Shown here piece by piece: positions 49,036-60,240 of a stretch of DNA of 64,000 bases (position 1 is its first letter; the number at the start of each line of letters is the position of its first letter). Under the pieces are notes generated by a model. The model ran no database searches, was not told the DNA's origin, and saw nothing but the letters and a program-made list of their open reading frames with translations. The DNA is taken from assembly GCA_019828565.1 (NCBI GenBank), contig JAHDYR010000053.1:744001-808000 (forward strand), in the 5' to 3' direction. The DNA comes from Carpediemonas membranifera. Lineage: Eukaryota; Fornicata. Both the position numbers and the translations under genes were made by a program.

Positions 49036-52000
49036 CGCCGTTTAATAGGTCGAAAACCTCCTTTCACGCTGCGTCCAGAGACGTTCGCGCCTGTATTCCC
49101 GCGCCTGTGTCGACTTAGATGTGTCACCTGTGGGCATCCCTTGTTCGGCTCCTCCGGCTGCTCCCGCAGCCTCGTCGCCGGCCCCCTCGGCCTTTCCACA
49201 CGCGAGATGAGATTCCAGCACAAATTATTCCCGCAGCCAGTCCTGCGCTGTGGCCCGCTCGAACTGCGTGACGTAATCCGAGTAGATCTGGACGTTGCCG
49301 TTCCAGATGCAGCGCATCACTTCCTGCTCCAGGAAGCGGCCGGCCCCCACACTCAGGCCGACCATCTTACACAATCTCACACACCAGGACTCGCCCTGGT
49401 CATCACTGCACGCTTCGCCAGTGATCTCGCAGGCGGCCGTCAGTAGCTCGGCTGACCAGTTGTGGTACTGCGCGGACTTGTCTGACTCGGCGTTGGCCTG
49501 ATCCTTCGAGATCACCACGTCGATGATGATGGGCTCGTTGGCGACCCTGCCCGTGGGAGAGCGACGCAGCGGGACATAGACGTCGGCGCGAGCGTTACTC
49601 TGGTAGGCTGGGTCGGCCGAGTAGCCGCGGGTGCGACTGTTCAAGGCGAACTCCTTGCGGGCAAGCACGTCGTTACTCCACAGGAAGGAGCGCACGCAGT
49701 CACGAACTAGGTCATGACGCATGGTCCTGGCACCCTCCAGGAGCTTAGGACAGGACAACGTGTGCTGCCACGACACATTCGAGTTACCGCAGAGCGGGCA
49801 GCGGACGGTTGAGTCCGTCTCGAACGGTGGTGCGCCGAGGTGTGACCTCACCATGGTGGTGAAAAAGGTCGCCACGGATCGGCGTCGCATAGGAGAGGGG
49901 GGACAGGGCGGCTTCGGCCGCGAGAATCGGGGTCACCGGGGTCGACTCCACGATCGGGGCGACGGCTGCTGCATGGGCGCGAGAGATTTTTGTTAGGGTG
50001 CGCTGAAGGCCAGTCACGGGCTTGCCGTAGAGCTGGTCCATCCCACGAGGCCAGTCGATGGAGGTGTCGTTGGCGGCGAAGGTTGATTCGTCGGGGGTTC
50101 TGTCCCAGCCCACATCGTGCAGTTGGGCGGTTGCGGCTAGGTAAGCTGCGTCCCAGGTCATGCTCGGGGTGGGCAGGCGGAGGCCGTTATCGGAGAAATC
50201 GAGGCCGAGCCGGAGTGAGTTGTACTTCTCAGGGTCTAGGAGAAGAATTCTCGCAATCGCCGGCGTCAGGACGTTGGACTCGAAGTTTCGTATGGTCTCA
50301 CGGTGTTGGGCTGGATCGACAGATCTCATCAAAAATGAAAGCTTCGGCAGAATACACGAACGGATAAGATTCAGAGCAACGGACGTCCCATCCGTTCCAA
50401 TGTCTTCAACCATCGACACCACACTAAAGCAACATCTGTTTCTGCTCGTCTAGCTTCGTCATGAGCTGCATCCGTTCCGCTTCGATGCCGCCAATGGGAA
50501 TTCCCACGATTACTCCAGTTGGCGAGCACGTAACGCGAACAGTACGTGCATTCTGCGGCGCGGATGCACAAATCCACTGGCATTTAGCCGGTTTCATTGT
50601 TACGCCAATTTGTCGGAAAGCTTCACAAGCTCCATCGAAAAAGCCCTGGATGGCGCCGCTAGTCGTCCCCGGGGGCAATCCATGTGACGTCGTCCTGGTA
50701 GGCAACCCACTCGCCGCCCCATTTCGTCTTCAGCGTGTCGATGATTGGCCGCATGGCCAGCGTGAACAGAATGGGGGACAGTGGGTCTCCTTGAGCGATG
50801 CCCTCTAGGGACTCGACGACGCGGCCGGACGGCAGAACCAGCCTTCCATTGCCATATACGGCGTCAAAGTACGGGATCGCAACAGGGCAGGCCGCGGCGG
50901 CTGTGGACCTCAACAATTTGCGGGGCATGGTGCCGTACGCATTGCTGAGATCAACGGCGCAGATGCTTTGGCCACGGGAATACGCTTCTTGCAGGCGCAG
51001 ACCCATAACTTCTGTGCCGCACGACTCACCCCGCCCGTACTGGTCATCGAGGAGAGGGTCATCCGCGAGGGACGCGGTAACCGCCTTGGCTAGTAGCTTG
51101 GCTGCTACTCGACGAAGGGCCTCTCCCATGGCGATGGGCCGGACCTCGTCGGGTTTGCCAGGCTTGGGCAGTGGGACGAGGCGGGAGTGGGCCAGAACGT
51201 TTGTGTACGGGACGCCTTCGGCCACATCGACAAGTAGTGGCTTCAGGGCAAGGGCGAAGGCTTCTGGCTTGTGTCTAGCGGCGAGCTTCAAGTGGAGGAA
51301 GCTCATGCCCGACGGACCGGGAGCCGAGTCGGCCGGAAGACTGCTCAGGACATCGATGATGTCCCGAGTTTCGAACTCTACCGAGGTGAGCGGGGCGAGG
51401 GGATGGCGGATTGGGAGGTCATCAAGACTGCCTTGGAAGGGGTCAGCTTGCATCCGAACCATCTTCTCCTCTGCTTCGGCTGGGGTCATCTGCAGTTCTT
51501 CCGAGACCAGGGCACTCATGGACTTGCTGTAGTACCCTCGTCTGGCGTGCTGGTAGGCGAGTCGGCTTCTCGACGTGCTTCCCACCTGATTATGGCGGGT
51601 CCTCCGGGGGCGAAGTGCTGTTTGTGGGTGCAGCATCACGTCGATGAGACGATCGCGCTTGTCCTCATCTCTGGCTGCCGCGCAGGCGGTGACCTTTCCG
51701 ATGAGGGCACGGACATAACCCTTGGTTCCCCTCCGCGTCGGTCGGCTGCGGCCGATGCGAGCCACGTCGGCGGGGTCTGGAAGGAACCCAAGAGGTCTTG
51801 TAGGCGCTCGGGTCTGCCTATTGTTGGTGGCCTGTGTTGCAGGGTGCGCCAATATAGCAGGGAGCGGCAGCCCCAGAGCGATGTGCGCTGCGGCCGCAAC
51901 ACGGCGTGAGCCATGTTTGGCCACAATCCCGTTCGACGGGAACCGGCGCGAGAAGTGGGGGGGCAGGGTTAGGCCGCCTGCGGCACGCAGGAGACACGTC

Positions 52001-53006
52001 TCAATCTCGATGGCTTGCGCCTTCGTGAGGTGCCTCCTGCGCTCCGTCCCCATGGCTCGCTCGAGCGCGGGGGGGCGAGAGAAGCGTCTGGCGGACTGTG
52101 TCGGCATCACGCCAGAGCTCTTCCCGCAGGTCCGGGTGGATGGCGTCCCGTAGGTCACGAGCGAAGGCTGCGATAGCCTGGTTCACTCGGACCGTTGGTA
52201 CGTCCATCCCCCGGTGGTTGGTGTCAGCCACGCTTTGGCCGCCAGGCATGGGAGCGGGTGCCCCGTTATGTCTAGGCTGGACATTCGTGGGCCGACTGGT
52301 CTCCCTCGCTGTCGTTAGGTCTAGGCACGATGCCTGTCTCCTGTGACTGGGCGGGGGTGGGTGGTCCTGAGCCGAGAGGTGGACTTATCGGGGGTATAAG
52401 CTCCGCGATCATCATCTCCTCCCTCTCGATTTGCGTTCCTGATGTTTGGTGGGCTGACGCAACGGGTCCGTTGTCAATCTCATCGATGGTGGAGAGCCGT
52501 GGGCATCCCGCCGCCCGTAGTTGCTCTAGTAGAGCCCTGCGGCGGCCTAGGGATAGCGTATGGTCACGGCCCTCTGTGTCTATACGGATTCGCGAGTCCA
52601 TTCGGTGCATCAGGAATTGGACGGGATGCGGCGGTAGGTTCCTGATCAACTGGATTGAGCTTAGTACTTGGTGTAATCTCTGCTTGAAGTCTCGGTTTGA
52701 GGGCCTCTGGATCACTGGGAAGAGCGGACTCACAGTGGCAATGAGTTCTTCGGAGACTCTCTTGGTGAAGCGCTCGGGACGTCCTCTATCTTGAATGAAC
52801 AGCTTTTTCACAAGCTCTACATCGTTAAAGAGGCGGCGGACTTTCTGGTACGAGGACCAGTGTTCGGCAAAGAGAGATTTTGGTACATGCTTACCAAACA
52901 GAATGCGCACGGCGTCGAAGATCTGGGAAACAGGATCTTCGAGCTGGATAGTTCCTTCAGTCCCGCTCAGAAGCCGCTCCACGACTTCTTTGCTGACAAA
53001 GACTGA
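49027..53006 (-). mobile_element. tRNA-His-targeted retrotransposon, copy I
   Basis: 3980 bp. The N-terminal ORF 53015-52272 is intact. RT is broken at a G-run near 52072, a G-run near 50671 and an extra A near 50427 (52158-50659, 50705-50424, 50422-49784). The endonuclease frame is 49890-49225 with a T5 run. Confidence 0.88.
50659..52158 (-). pseudogene. Reverse transcriptase fragment, copy I
   Basis: 499 aa covering the RT core through YQDDVTWIAP, then out of frame because two G are missing from the run near 50671. Confidence 0.7.
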
Positions 53007-53015
53007 GACTACCAT
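52272..53015 (-). CDS. N-terminal ORF of the retrotransposon, copy I
   Basis: 247 aa, tRNA-derived start. Confidence 0.5.
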   Translation of the reverse strand: MVVSVFVSKEVVERLLSGTEGTIQLEDPVSQIFDAVRILFGKHVPKSLFAEHWSSYQKVRRLFNDVELVKKLFIQDRGRPERFTKRVSEELIATVSPLFPVIQRPSNRDFKQRLHQVLSSIQLIRNLPPHPVQFLMHRMDSRIRIDTEGRDHTLSLGRRRALLEQLRAAGCPRLSTIDEIDNGPVASAHQTSGTQIEREEMMIAELIPPISPPLGSGPPTPAQSQETGIVPRPNDSEGDQSAHECPA

Positions 53016-53204
53016 CGCCGTTTAATAGGTCGAAAACCTCCTTTCACGCTGCGTCCAGAGACGTTCGCGCCTGTATTCCCGCGCCTGTGTCGACTTAGAT
53101 GTGTCACCTGTGGGCATCCCTTGTTCGGCTCCTCCGGCTGCTCCCGCAGCCTCGTCGCCGGCCCCCTCGGCCTTTCCACACGCGAGATGAGATTCCAGCA
53201 CAAA

Positions 53205-53834
53205 TTATTCCCGCAGCCAGTCCTGCGCTGTGGCCCGCTCGAACTGCGTGACGTAATCCGAGTAGATCTGGACGTTGCCGTTCCAGATGCAGCGCATCAC
53301 TTCCTGCTCCAGGAAGCGGCCGGCCCCCACACTCAGGCCGACCATCTTACACAATCTCACACACCAGGACTCGCCCTGGTCATCACTGCACGCTTCGCCA
53401 GTGATCTCGCAGGCGGCCGTCAGTAGCTCGGCTGACCAGTTGTGGTACTGCGCGGACTTGTCTGACTCGGCGTTGGCCTGATCCTTCGAGATCACCACGT
53501 CGATGATGATGGGCTCGTTGGCGACCCTGCCCGTGGGAGAGCGACGCAGCGGGACATAGACGTCGGCGCGAGCGTTACTCTGGTAGGCTGGGTCGGCCGA
53601 GTAGCCGCGGGTGCGACTGTTCAAGGCGAACTCCTTGCGGGCAAGCACGTCGTTACTCCACAGGAAGGAGCGCACGCAGTCACGAACTAGGTCATGACGC
53701 ATGGTCCTGGCACCCTCCAGGAGCTTAGGACAGGACAACGTGTGCTGCCACGACACATTCGAGTTACCGCAGAGCGGGCAGCGGACGGTTGAGTCCGTCT
53801 CGAACGGTGGTGCGCCGAGGTGTGACCTCACCAT
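53205..53834 (-). CDS. CCHC/restriction-like endonuclease ORF, copy J
   Basis: 209 aa, intact despite the damaged RT upstream. Confidence 0.68.
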   Translation of the reverse strand: MVRSHLGAPPFETDSTVRCPLCGNSNVSWQHTLSCPKLLEGARTMRHDLVRDCVRSFLWSNDVLARKEFALNSRTRGYSADPAYQSNARADVYVPLRRSPTGRVANEPIIIDVVISKDQANAESDKSAQYHNWSAELLTAACEITGEACSDDQGESWCVRLCKMVGLSVGAGRFLEQEVMRCIWNGNVQIYSDYVTQFERATAQDWLRE

Positions 53835-54964
53835 GGTGGTGAAAAGGTCGCCACGGATCGGCGTCGCATAGGAGAGGGGGACAGGGCGGCTTCGGCCGCG
53901 AGAATCGGGGTCACCGGGGTCAACTCCACGATCGGGGCGACGGCTGCTGCATGGGCGCGAGAGATTTTTGTTAGGGTGCGCTGAAGGCCAGTCACGGGCT
54001 TGCCGTAGAGCTGGTCCATCCCACGAGGCCAGTCGATGGAGGTGTCGTTGGCGGCGAAGGATGATTCGTCGGGGGTTCTGTCCCAGCCCACATCGTGCAG
54101 TTGGGCGGTTGCGGCTAGGTAAGCTGCGTCCCAGGTCATGCTCGGGGTGGGCAGGCGGAGGCCGTTATCGGAGAAATCGAGGCCGAGCCGGAGTGAGTTG
54201 TACTTCTCAGGGTCTAGGAGAAGAATTCTCGCAATCGCCGGCGTCAGGACGTTGGACTCGAAGTTTCGTATGGTCTCACGGTGTTGGGCTGGATCGACAG
54301 ATCTCATCAAAAATGAAAGCTTCGGCAGAATACACGAACGGATAAGATTCAGAGCAACGGACGTCCCATCCGTTCCAATGTCTTCAACCATCGACACCAC
54401 ACTAAGCAACATCTGTTTCTGCTCGTCTAGCTTCGTCATGAGCTGCATCCGTTCCGCTTCGATGCCGCCAATGGGAATTCCCACGATTACTCCAGTTGGC
54501 GAGCACGTAACGCGAACAGTACGTGCATTCTGCGGCGCGGATGCACAAATCCACTGGCATTTAGCCGGTTTCATTGTTACGCCAATTTGTCGGAAAGCTT
54601 CACAAGCTCCATCGAAAAAGCCCTGGATGGCGCCGCTAGTCGTCCCCGGGGGAGCAATCCATGTGACGTCGTCCTGGTAGGCAACCCACTCGCCGCCCCA
54701 TTTCGTCTTCAGCGTGTCGATGATTGGCCGCATGGCCAGCGTGAACAGAATGGGGGACAGTGGGTCTCCTTGAGCGATGCCCTCTAGGGACTCGACGACG
54801 CGGCCGGACGGCAGAACCAGCCTTCCATTGCCATATACGGCGTCAAAGTACGGGATCGCAACAGGGCAGGCCGCGGCGGCTGTGGACCTCAACAATTTGC
54901 GGGGCATGGTGCCGTACGCATTGCTGAGATCAACGGCGCAGATGCTTTGGCCTCTGTGCCGCAC
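53828..54964 (-). pseudogene. Reverse transcriptase C-terminal fragment, copy J
   Basis: 378 aa from just before motif A through YQDD to the RT end; the 37-bp deletion separates it from the preceding part (in another frame up to about 55911). Confidence 0.7.
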
Positions 54965-55911
54965 GACTCACCCCGCCCGTACTGGTCATCGAGGAGAGGG
55001 TCATCCGCGAGGGACGCGGTAACCGCCTTGGCTAGTAGCTTGGCTGCTACTCGACGAAGGGCCTCTCCCATGGCGATGGGCCAGACCTCGTCGGGTTTGC
55101 CAGGCTTGGGCAGTGGGACGAGGCGGGAGTGGGCCAGAACGTTTGTGTACGGGACGCCTTCGGCCACATCGACAAGTAGTGGCTTCAGGGCAAGGGCGAA
55201 GGCTTCTGGCTTGTGTCTAGCGGCGAGCTTCAAGTGGAGGAAGCTCATGCCCGACGGACCGGGAGCCGAGTCGGCCGGAAGACTGCTCAGGACATCGATG
55301 ATGTCCCGAGTTTCGAACTCTACCGAGGTGAGCGGGGCGAGGGGATGGCGGATTGGGAGGTCATCAAGACTGCCTTGGAAGGGGTCAGCTTGCATCCGAA
55401 CCATCTTCTCCTCTGCTTCGGCTGGGGTCATCTGCAGTTCTTCCGAGACCAGGGCACTCATGGACTTGCTGTAGTACCCTCGTCTGGCGTGCTGGTAGGC
55501 GAGTCGGCTTCTCGACGTGCTTCCCACCTGATTATGGCGGGTCCTCCGGGGGCGAAGTGCTGTTTGTGGGTGCAGCATCACGTCGATGAGACGATCGCGC
55601 TTGTCCTCATCTCTGGCTGCCGCGCAGGCGGTGACCTTTCCGATGAGGGCACGGACATAACCCTTGGTTCCCCTCCGCGTCGGTCGGCTGCGGCCGATGC
55701 GAGCCACGTCGGCGGGGTCTGGAAGGAACCCAAGAGGTCTTGTAGGCGCTCGGGTCTGCCTATTGTTGGTGGCCTGTGTTGCAGGGTGCGCCAATATAGC
55801 AGGGAGCGGCAGCCCCAGAGCGATGTGCGCTGCGGCCGCAACACGGCGTGAGCCATGTTTGGCCACAATCCCGTTCGACGGGAACCGGCGCGAGAAGTGG
55901 GGGGGCAGGGT

Positions 55912-57374
55912 GTGGTGAACGTAGGATTCACAGGGGAGCTGAACTGATTTATAAACTGCACTGACTTGATCACTACACTGCCCCCACGGCCCGGAGCCAA
56001 AGGTGAGGACAGGACATGATAATGAAGAGAGAGTCAGGGCAAAGCCGAAGCGGACCGTGACTTGGAGGTTGGTGTGCCACGTGCTTTTGGTCAATAGTGA
56101 AGTCGAACGTCGTTGCTGAGAACGCTGATGTCGAACAAAGATGGGGAATGTAAGAGTGTCGAGATGTGGTCAGGAAGAGCGTGGACGTTGGCAAGGCCGA
56201 TCGTCAGGTGCGCCAAAGCGGCATGCACCTGACAGCACTGCCCCCACGGCCCGAATCTCGAGGGTCGTACTCTAATAGGAAGGATGCATGACGCCGCTGA
56301 TGTTGTAGCGTCGGTACTGGTGTGGCTACATGAGTCGCGTCTGTCGTCGAGACTTTGTCGCGTGTTAGTATGCCGGGAGCGTGGGCTGATATATACCCAC
56401 AGCATGATAGGTGGCATTGGTACCGGGTGAGGTGAGAGGAGAAGTTGCCGCCCGTCACGAGGAAAAGATGCCGAAGGTTGGCTACGCTAGAGTTGATTGA
56501 TGACGTCGAGTCACTTGCAAAACGAGTCTAGCGATGGGTGGTGAGCTAGGTGCGAGAGCTATGGAGAGGGCTCCTGGCCCAGTTAAGACTTGTCAGCCGG
56601 CACCATAAGGGAAGAGCGCTCGTGGAGGGACGTACTGTCGACCGACCCGACGTTTGAACCTGATCTGGGGCTCAGTGTCGAAGCTGGTCTGGTCAAGAGA
56701 CATGTTGTCAAGCCTTCGCAAGAGTGAAGCTCGGGTCTTGGGCACGGATGTAGCGCGCGGCCAAGAGCTGAAGGGGCGCGAGGAACCGGGGCGTATTGTC
56801 GCCAGCGTGCAGCTGTCTGTGTTGCGATGTCACCCAGTTGTTGCGCGATAGATGACCCGGCTGGACCCGCGCGGTGTAGACTCGGCTCATGAAGAGCGCT
56901 ACTGGGAGTCGTACGCGACAGAGGTCAGTGGGCGCGGTCGGCTGATGTATGCCGAGGCTGCTGATTTCACGGATGGTCGCCGGGACCGTAACCCGAGGTA
57001 AAGCAAGCCAGTGATAATAGAGAAGGAACGTGCGGACTGTCCAAGAGCAGGCGGTTGACTGCCGCGTGTCGTCGAGACACATGAGCGTACAGTGTATAGA
57101 TGCTGCCAAGATATAGGAGCGCTATGTCGCACATGTATGTTCTAAGGAAGCCGCTGAGGCCGCCGTAAGGTTGCTGTGTCCGCGGATAGCCGTTCAGACT
57201 ATTGCTCCACGGGGTACAACGGTGGGGTGTCCTGATGTAAGGAGCAGAGGAGTACCGAATGTGTCATGGTGGTTGCACCCAGCCGTACAGGCTGCTGAAA
57301 GTTGAGCTTGGTACTCTGAGGATGTATAGGCAGGAGCTGTCCTGACGTCGAGTCAGTGTCGTGACGTCCTAGCC
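55912..57374. other. Gene-free stretch between the array and the LTR element
   Basis: About 1.46 kb with no credible ORF. It holds an 18-bp direct repeat CACTGCCCCCACGGCCCG (55976-55993 and 56236-56253), a 13-bp repeat TGACGTCGAGTCA (56501 and 57343), and a TATAAACTGC also found in the LTRs downstream. It may contain old retroelement remnants. Confidence 0.5.
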
Positions 57375-57456
57375 TGTCACCGGTCTATAAACTGCTCCGT
57401 CCAGTTTTGACCACTTTTACCCCGCTGCGGTTTACTGTAAATGATTTCAACCGACA
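57375..57456 (+). repeat. 5' LTR (82 bp)
   Basis: TG...CA termini, internal TATAAACTGC as a possible TATA box. Confidence 0.88.
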
Positions 57457-57467
57457 ATACTAGTATT
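57457..57467 (+). promoter_or_regulatory. Putative primer-binding site, palindromic
   Basis: ATACTAGTATT directly after the 5' LTR; with the preceding A it forms the perfect palindrome AATACTAGTATT. The same 11 bp follow the putative LTR end at 63012. It does not begin with the TGG complementary to a tRNA CCA end. Confidence 0.45.
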
Positions 57468-57477
57468 AGCTGTGCTG

Positions 57478-60240
57478 ATGTCGTTAACTGTTCAAATTCC
57501 TGAGCTTTCTCCTTCAAATCTAACACTAGAGACTCTTGAGGAGTTTGAGCGCCGAGCAACGATTTTTACTATACAAAACCCAAGCATCCCACTGTCCGTC
57601 CTCATTGAGGAGTCATTTGCCCTCGAACTCAAGGCCGAAGGCATAGACACATCCGACAAGAACTACACTCTCAAGAACTTCACCGAATGGTGTCGCCAGC
57701 GGCTCCTTCCCCACTCCATCCTAGCACTCGTCGAAGAGCTCCAAGACCTTCGTTTCCCCATGGTGCCGAGCACCGCACGCAACTTCGAAGCTGGCACGAG
57801 ACTACAAGCGGCAGCATTCCGCAAGCGCATCGAGCTCTACTCCAAGACGCCAGACCCAGAAGGGTTCTTGGACCCCATCGACGACAACCCCAATGCCGAC
57901 GAACTGCTCGCAAGCTTTGATAAGCTGGCTGCACGGCTCTTCAGGGAGTCCCTGAACCCGACAGCATTCCGCAAGAAGGCACAGACCTTGCTTGCTCTCC
58001 ACAACGTCAAGACCTTCGAGGACACCGTAGCGGTGGCTCTTAGGGCTGCTAGGGCGTATGACCATGATCAACCCCTCTCGCAAACCCCGGCCGGCGGACC
58101 CAAGGCCCCGGCCCAGGCCAGGAAGGCCCAGTACCGCCCGGACGCGGCCAAGCGCCCGCCGGCCGACGGACCCAAGAAGCCGTCGCGCCCCTGTCGTTTC
58201 TGTGGCGGTCCCCACATGGACTTCAGATGCGATAAGCACCCCCGCTACAGCGAGAACAACAACGCCGACAGCGCGTCGACTAACGAGAAGGGCGGGAAGG
58301 GTCCACTGACGACCCCCGCTACTGTAAAAGGCAAAACTTACTCGTTCGTTGTAGACACTGGTGCAAGCCGAAGCTTCATTAGTTCGAAGGCACTACGTAC
58401 CCTACCCAAGGACACAGTGCAGACCTCTCTCGAGGAAAAGATCAAGGTCACGCTAGGAGACGGACGCTCCCTCGTGACAGATCAAGCAGTCACATTTAAG
58501 GCAGCATTCCCAGCACTAGGTGTCACACCGTTGGAGGTTACATGGAAGTACTACGTACTCCCCGGTGAGTTCTTCAAGGCTCTCATCGGGTGTGACTTGC
58601 TGAGGTCACTCGCACTCATTGGCGATGGCACACTCAACCTTAACCTGCACAAGCTCTCCTCAATTGAGGAGGACGAGGACTGGCTGCCGTTCTACCATGA
58701 ATATCTCACGGAGGACGCAAACATGGCGATAACCGACGACTACTGTGGTGTCCACGTCCCGGAGTCGAAGATCCGACCCGAGATTCTCGAGATAATCAAC
58801 TCATTTGACGATATCTTCGAGGAAGAACTACCCAAGGAAGGGTCTCGACTGGAACCCATGTCGATTGAACTGATAGACGAGCGGGCAATTGTACAATGCC
58901 GCGCTCGCAGACTCGACCCAGTGACCCAAGGCCTGGTGTCGACAGAGCTAGAACAACTCAGGCGAGACGGGATAATCCAGGACTCGACTGGGCCGTACAG
59001 CTCGCCGATCGTAGTAGTCAGGCAGGGCCACAAAGGATCGACCAAGATCCGTCTTTGCATTGACTACAAGGAGTTAAACTCCAAGACAGTGAGGGATAAC
59101 TTCCCCCTGCCTAACACGCGCGAGTTTGTAGACCGAGCATCAGGCTGCAAATACTTTGCAGGCCTAGACCTCAGACAAGGCTACTACCAGATGCGGATGC
59201 ACGAGGAAGATATCCCCAAAACCGCTTTTGTCACTCCAGACGCATACTGCGAGTTCACCAGATGTCCATTCGGCCTGATGAACGCCCCGGCGAGATTCCA
59301 ACGCGCCATGCAGAAGGCGTTCGCCGAGGTCCTCCACAAAGGGGTGGACATCTATCTTGACGACATCTTGATTTACGCCAAGACCGAGGCCCAGTTTCTC
59401 ACCCTGATCAAAACCGTCTTCAGGATCTGTAGACATTATTCACTGCGCCTTAAAGGCCCGAAGTGCACGATAGGCTCAGCCCACGTCGAGGCCGTCGGGT
59501 ATATTGTCTCGGAGAAGGGGAAACAACTTGCCCCAGAGAAGGTAGAGGCGGTAAACGCCATACCGCTCCCGTCCACCGCAAAGGAGCTTCAGAGGACACT
59601 GGGATCATTCAACTATGTCGCCCAGTTCGTCCCGGACTCATCACGAATCCTCAAACCTCTCAACGAGATGCTAACGGCACAGGAGAACTCAAAGAACATA
59701 ACTTGGAACCCCAAACAAGAAGAGGCGTTTACAACGTTCAAGGAGAGACTCAGCTCAGACACAGTCCTCCATTTCCCCGACTTCTCAAAGAAGTGGACCC
59801 TCGAGACGGACGCGTCGAACGACGGACTAGGGGGCATTCTGTTCCAAGAAGACGACTCCGGCAACCGAGAGATCGTCTCGCTCTTCGCAAAGTGTCATAC
59901 GCCAACCCAGACTAGGTGGCCGACCTACGAACAAGAGCTTCATGCTATCATCTTTTGTCTCACGAGACCTGACATGGCTCAACTTTTCCGCCTCAAGGAC
60001 AACATACAGATCCGCACCGACCACCAGAATCTGGTATATCTCATGCAGAGGAAGGAGCTTTCCAAGAAACTCCTCAGGTGGACGTCTGTCTTGTCGGACT
60101 ACAACATTACGATCGAGCATATTGCTGGAGAGACAAACAAGATGGCAGACATGCTGTCGCGTATCCTTCCCCGAGGGGGACCTCGGGCCGCAGCTGAACC
60201 TGCTAGAGGCGGAGGACGCCGGCCCAGGGCTGACCCTTGA
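57478..60240 (+). CDS. Gag-protease-RT-RNase H polyprotein
   Basis: 920 aa from ATG 57478. The Gag-like N-terminal ~235 residues are helical; a zinc knuckle CRFCGGPHMDFRC (CX2CX3HX4C, one residue shorter than usual) is at about 58190-58230. The aspartic protease motif VVDTGASRSFIS follows at ~58345. RT has LCIDYKELN, FAGLDLRQGYYQ (motif A), FGLMNAPARFQ and YLDDILIYA (motif C) at ~59350. RNase H has ETDASNDGLGGILF, YEQELHAI, RTDHQNL and AGETNKMADMLSR. Gag and Pol are in one frame, as in several chromoviruses. After RNase H the frame runs into a low-complexity end (ARGGGRRPRADP), because the integrase continues in the next frame from about 60170. Confidence 0.9.
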   Translation: MSLTVQIPELSPSNLTLETLEEFERRATIFTIQNPSIPLSVLIEESFALELKAEGIDTSDKNYTLKNFTEWCRQRLLPHSILALVEELQDLRFPMVPSTARNFEAGTRLQAAAFRKRIELYSKTPDPEGFLDPIDDNPNADELLASFDKLAARLFRESLNPTAFRKKAQTLLALHNVKTFEDTVAVALRAARAYDHDQPLSQTPAGGPKAPAQARKAQYRPDAAKRPPADGPKKPSRPCRFCGGPHMDFRCDKHPRYSENNNADSASTNEKGGKGPLTTPATVKGKTYSFVVDTGASRSFISSKALRTLPKDTVQTSLEEKIKVTLGDGRSLVTDQAVTFKAAFPALGVTPLEVTWKYYVLPGEFFKALIGCDLLRSLALIGDGTLNLNLHKLSSIEEDEDWLPFYHEYLTEDANMAITDDYCGVHVPESKIRPEILEIINSFDDIFEEELPKEGSRLEPMSIELIDERAIVQCRARRLDPVTQGLVSTELEQLRRDGIIQDSTGPYSSPIVVVRQGHKGSTKIRLCIDYKELNSKTVRDNFPLPNTREFVDRASGCKYFAGLDLRQGYYQMRMHEEDIPKTAFVTPDAYCEFTRCPFGLMNAPARFQRAMQKAFAEVLHKGVDIYLDDILIYAKTEAQFLTLIKTVFRICRHYSLRLKGPKCTIGSAHVEAVGYIVSEKGKQLAPEKVEAVNAIPLPSTAKELQRTLGSFNYVAQFVPDSSRILKPLNEMLTAQENSKNITWNPKQEEAFTTFKERLSSDTVLHFPDFSKKWTLETDASNDGLGGILFQEDDSGNREIVSLFAKCHTPTQTRWPTYEQELHAIIFCLTRPDMAQLFRLKDNIQIRTDHQNLVYLMQRKELSKKLLRWTSVLSDYNITIEHIAGETNKMADMLSRILPRGGPRAAAEPARGGGRRPRADP

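Larger units (their letters stand above)
53007..55911 (-). mobile_element. tRNA-His-targeted retrotransposon, copy J, 5'-truncated end of the array
   Basis: About 2905 bp; homology ends at ~55911 inside the region N-terminal to the RT core. It has a private 37-bp deletion near 54952 that breaks the RT just upstream of motif A, and several private substitutions. The endonuclease ORF 53834-53205 is intact. This is the copy farthest from the first tRNA-His and the most altered outside homopolymers. Confidence 0.88.

Noticed and set aside
9956-55911. Satellite or CRISPR-like interpretation of the ~4-kb periodic repeat
   Set aside because: Each unit encodes RT and endonuclease and has a tRNA target fragment at its junction; it is a retrotransposon array.
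54889-56094. 401-aa ORF that appears to fuse a new N-terminus to the RT of copy J
   Set aside because: The first ~60 residues come from unrelated flanking DNA beyond the truncation point at ~55911; chance open frame.
56708-57109. 133-aa minus-strand ORF in the gene-free region
   Set aside because: No motif, no compositional bias for coding, no plausible neighbour.
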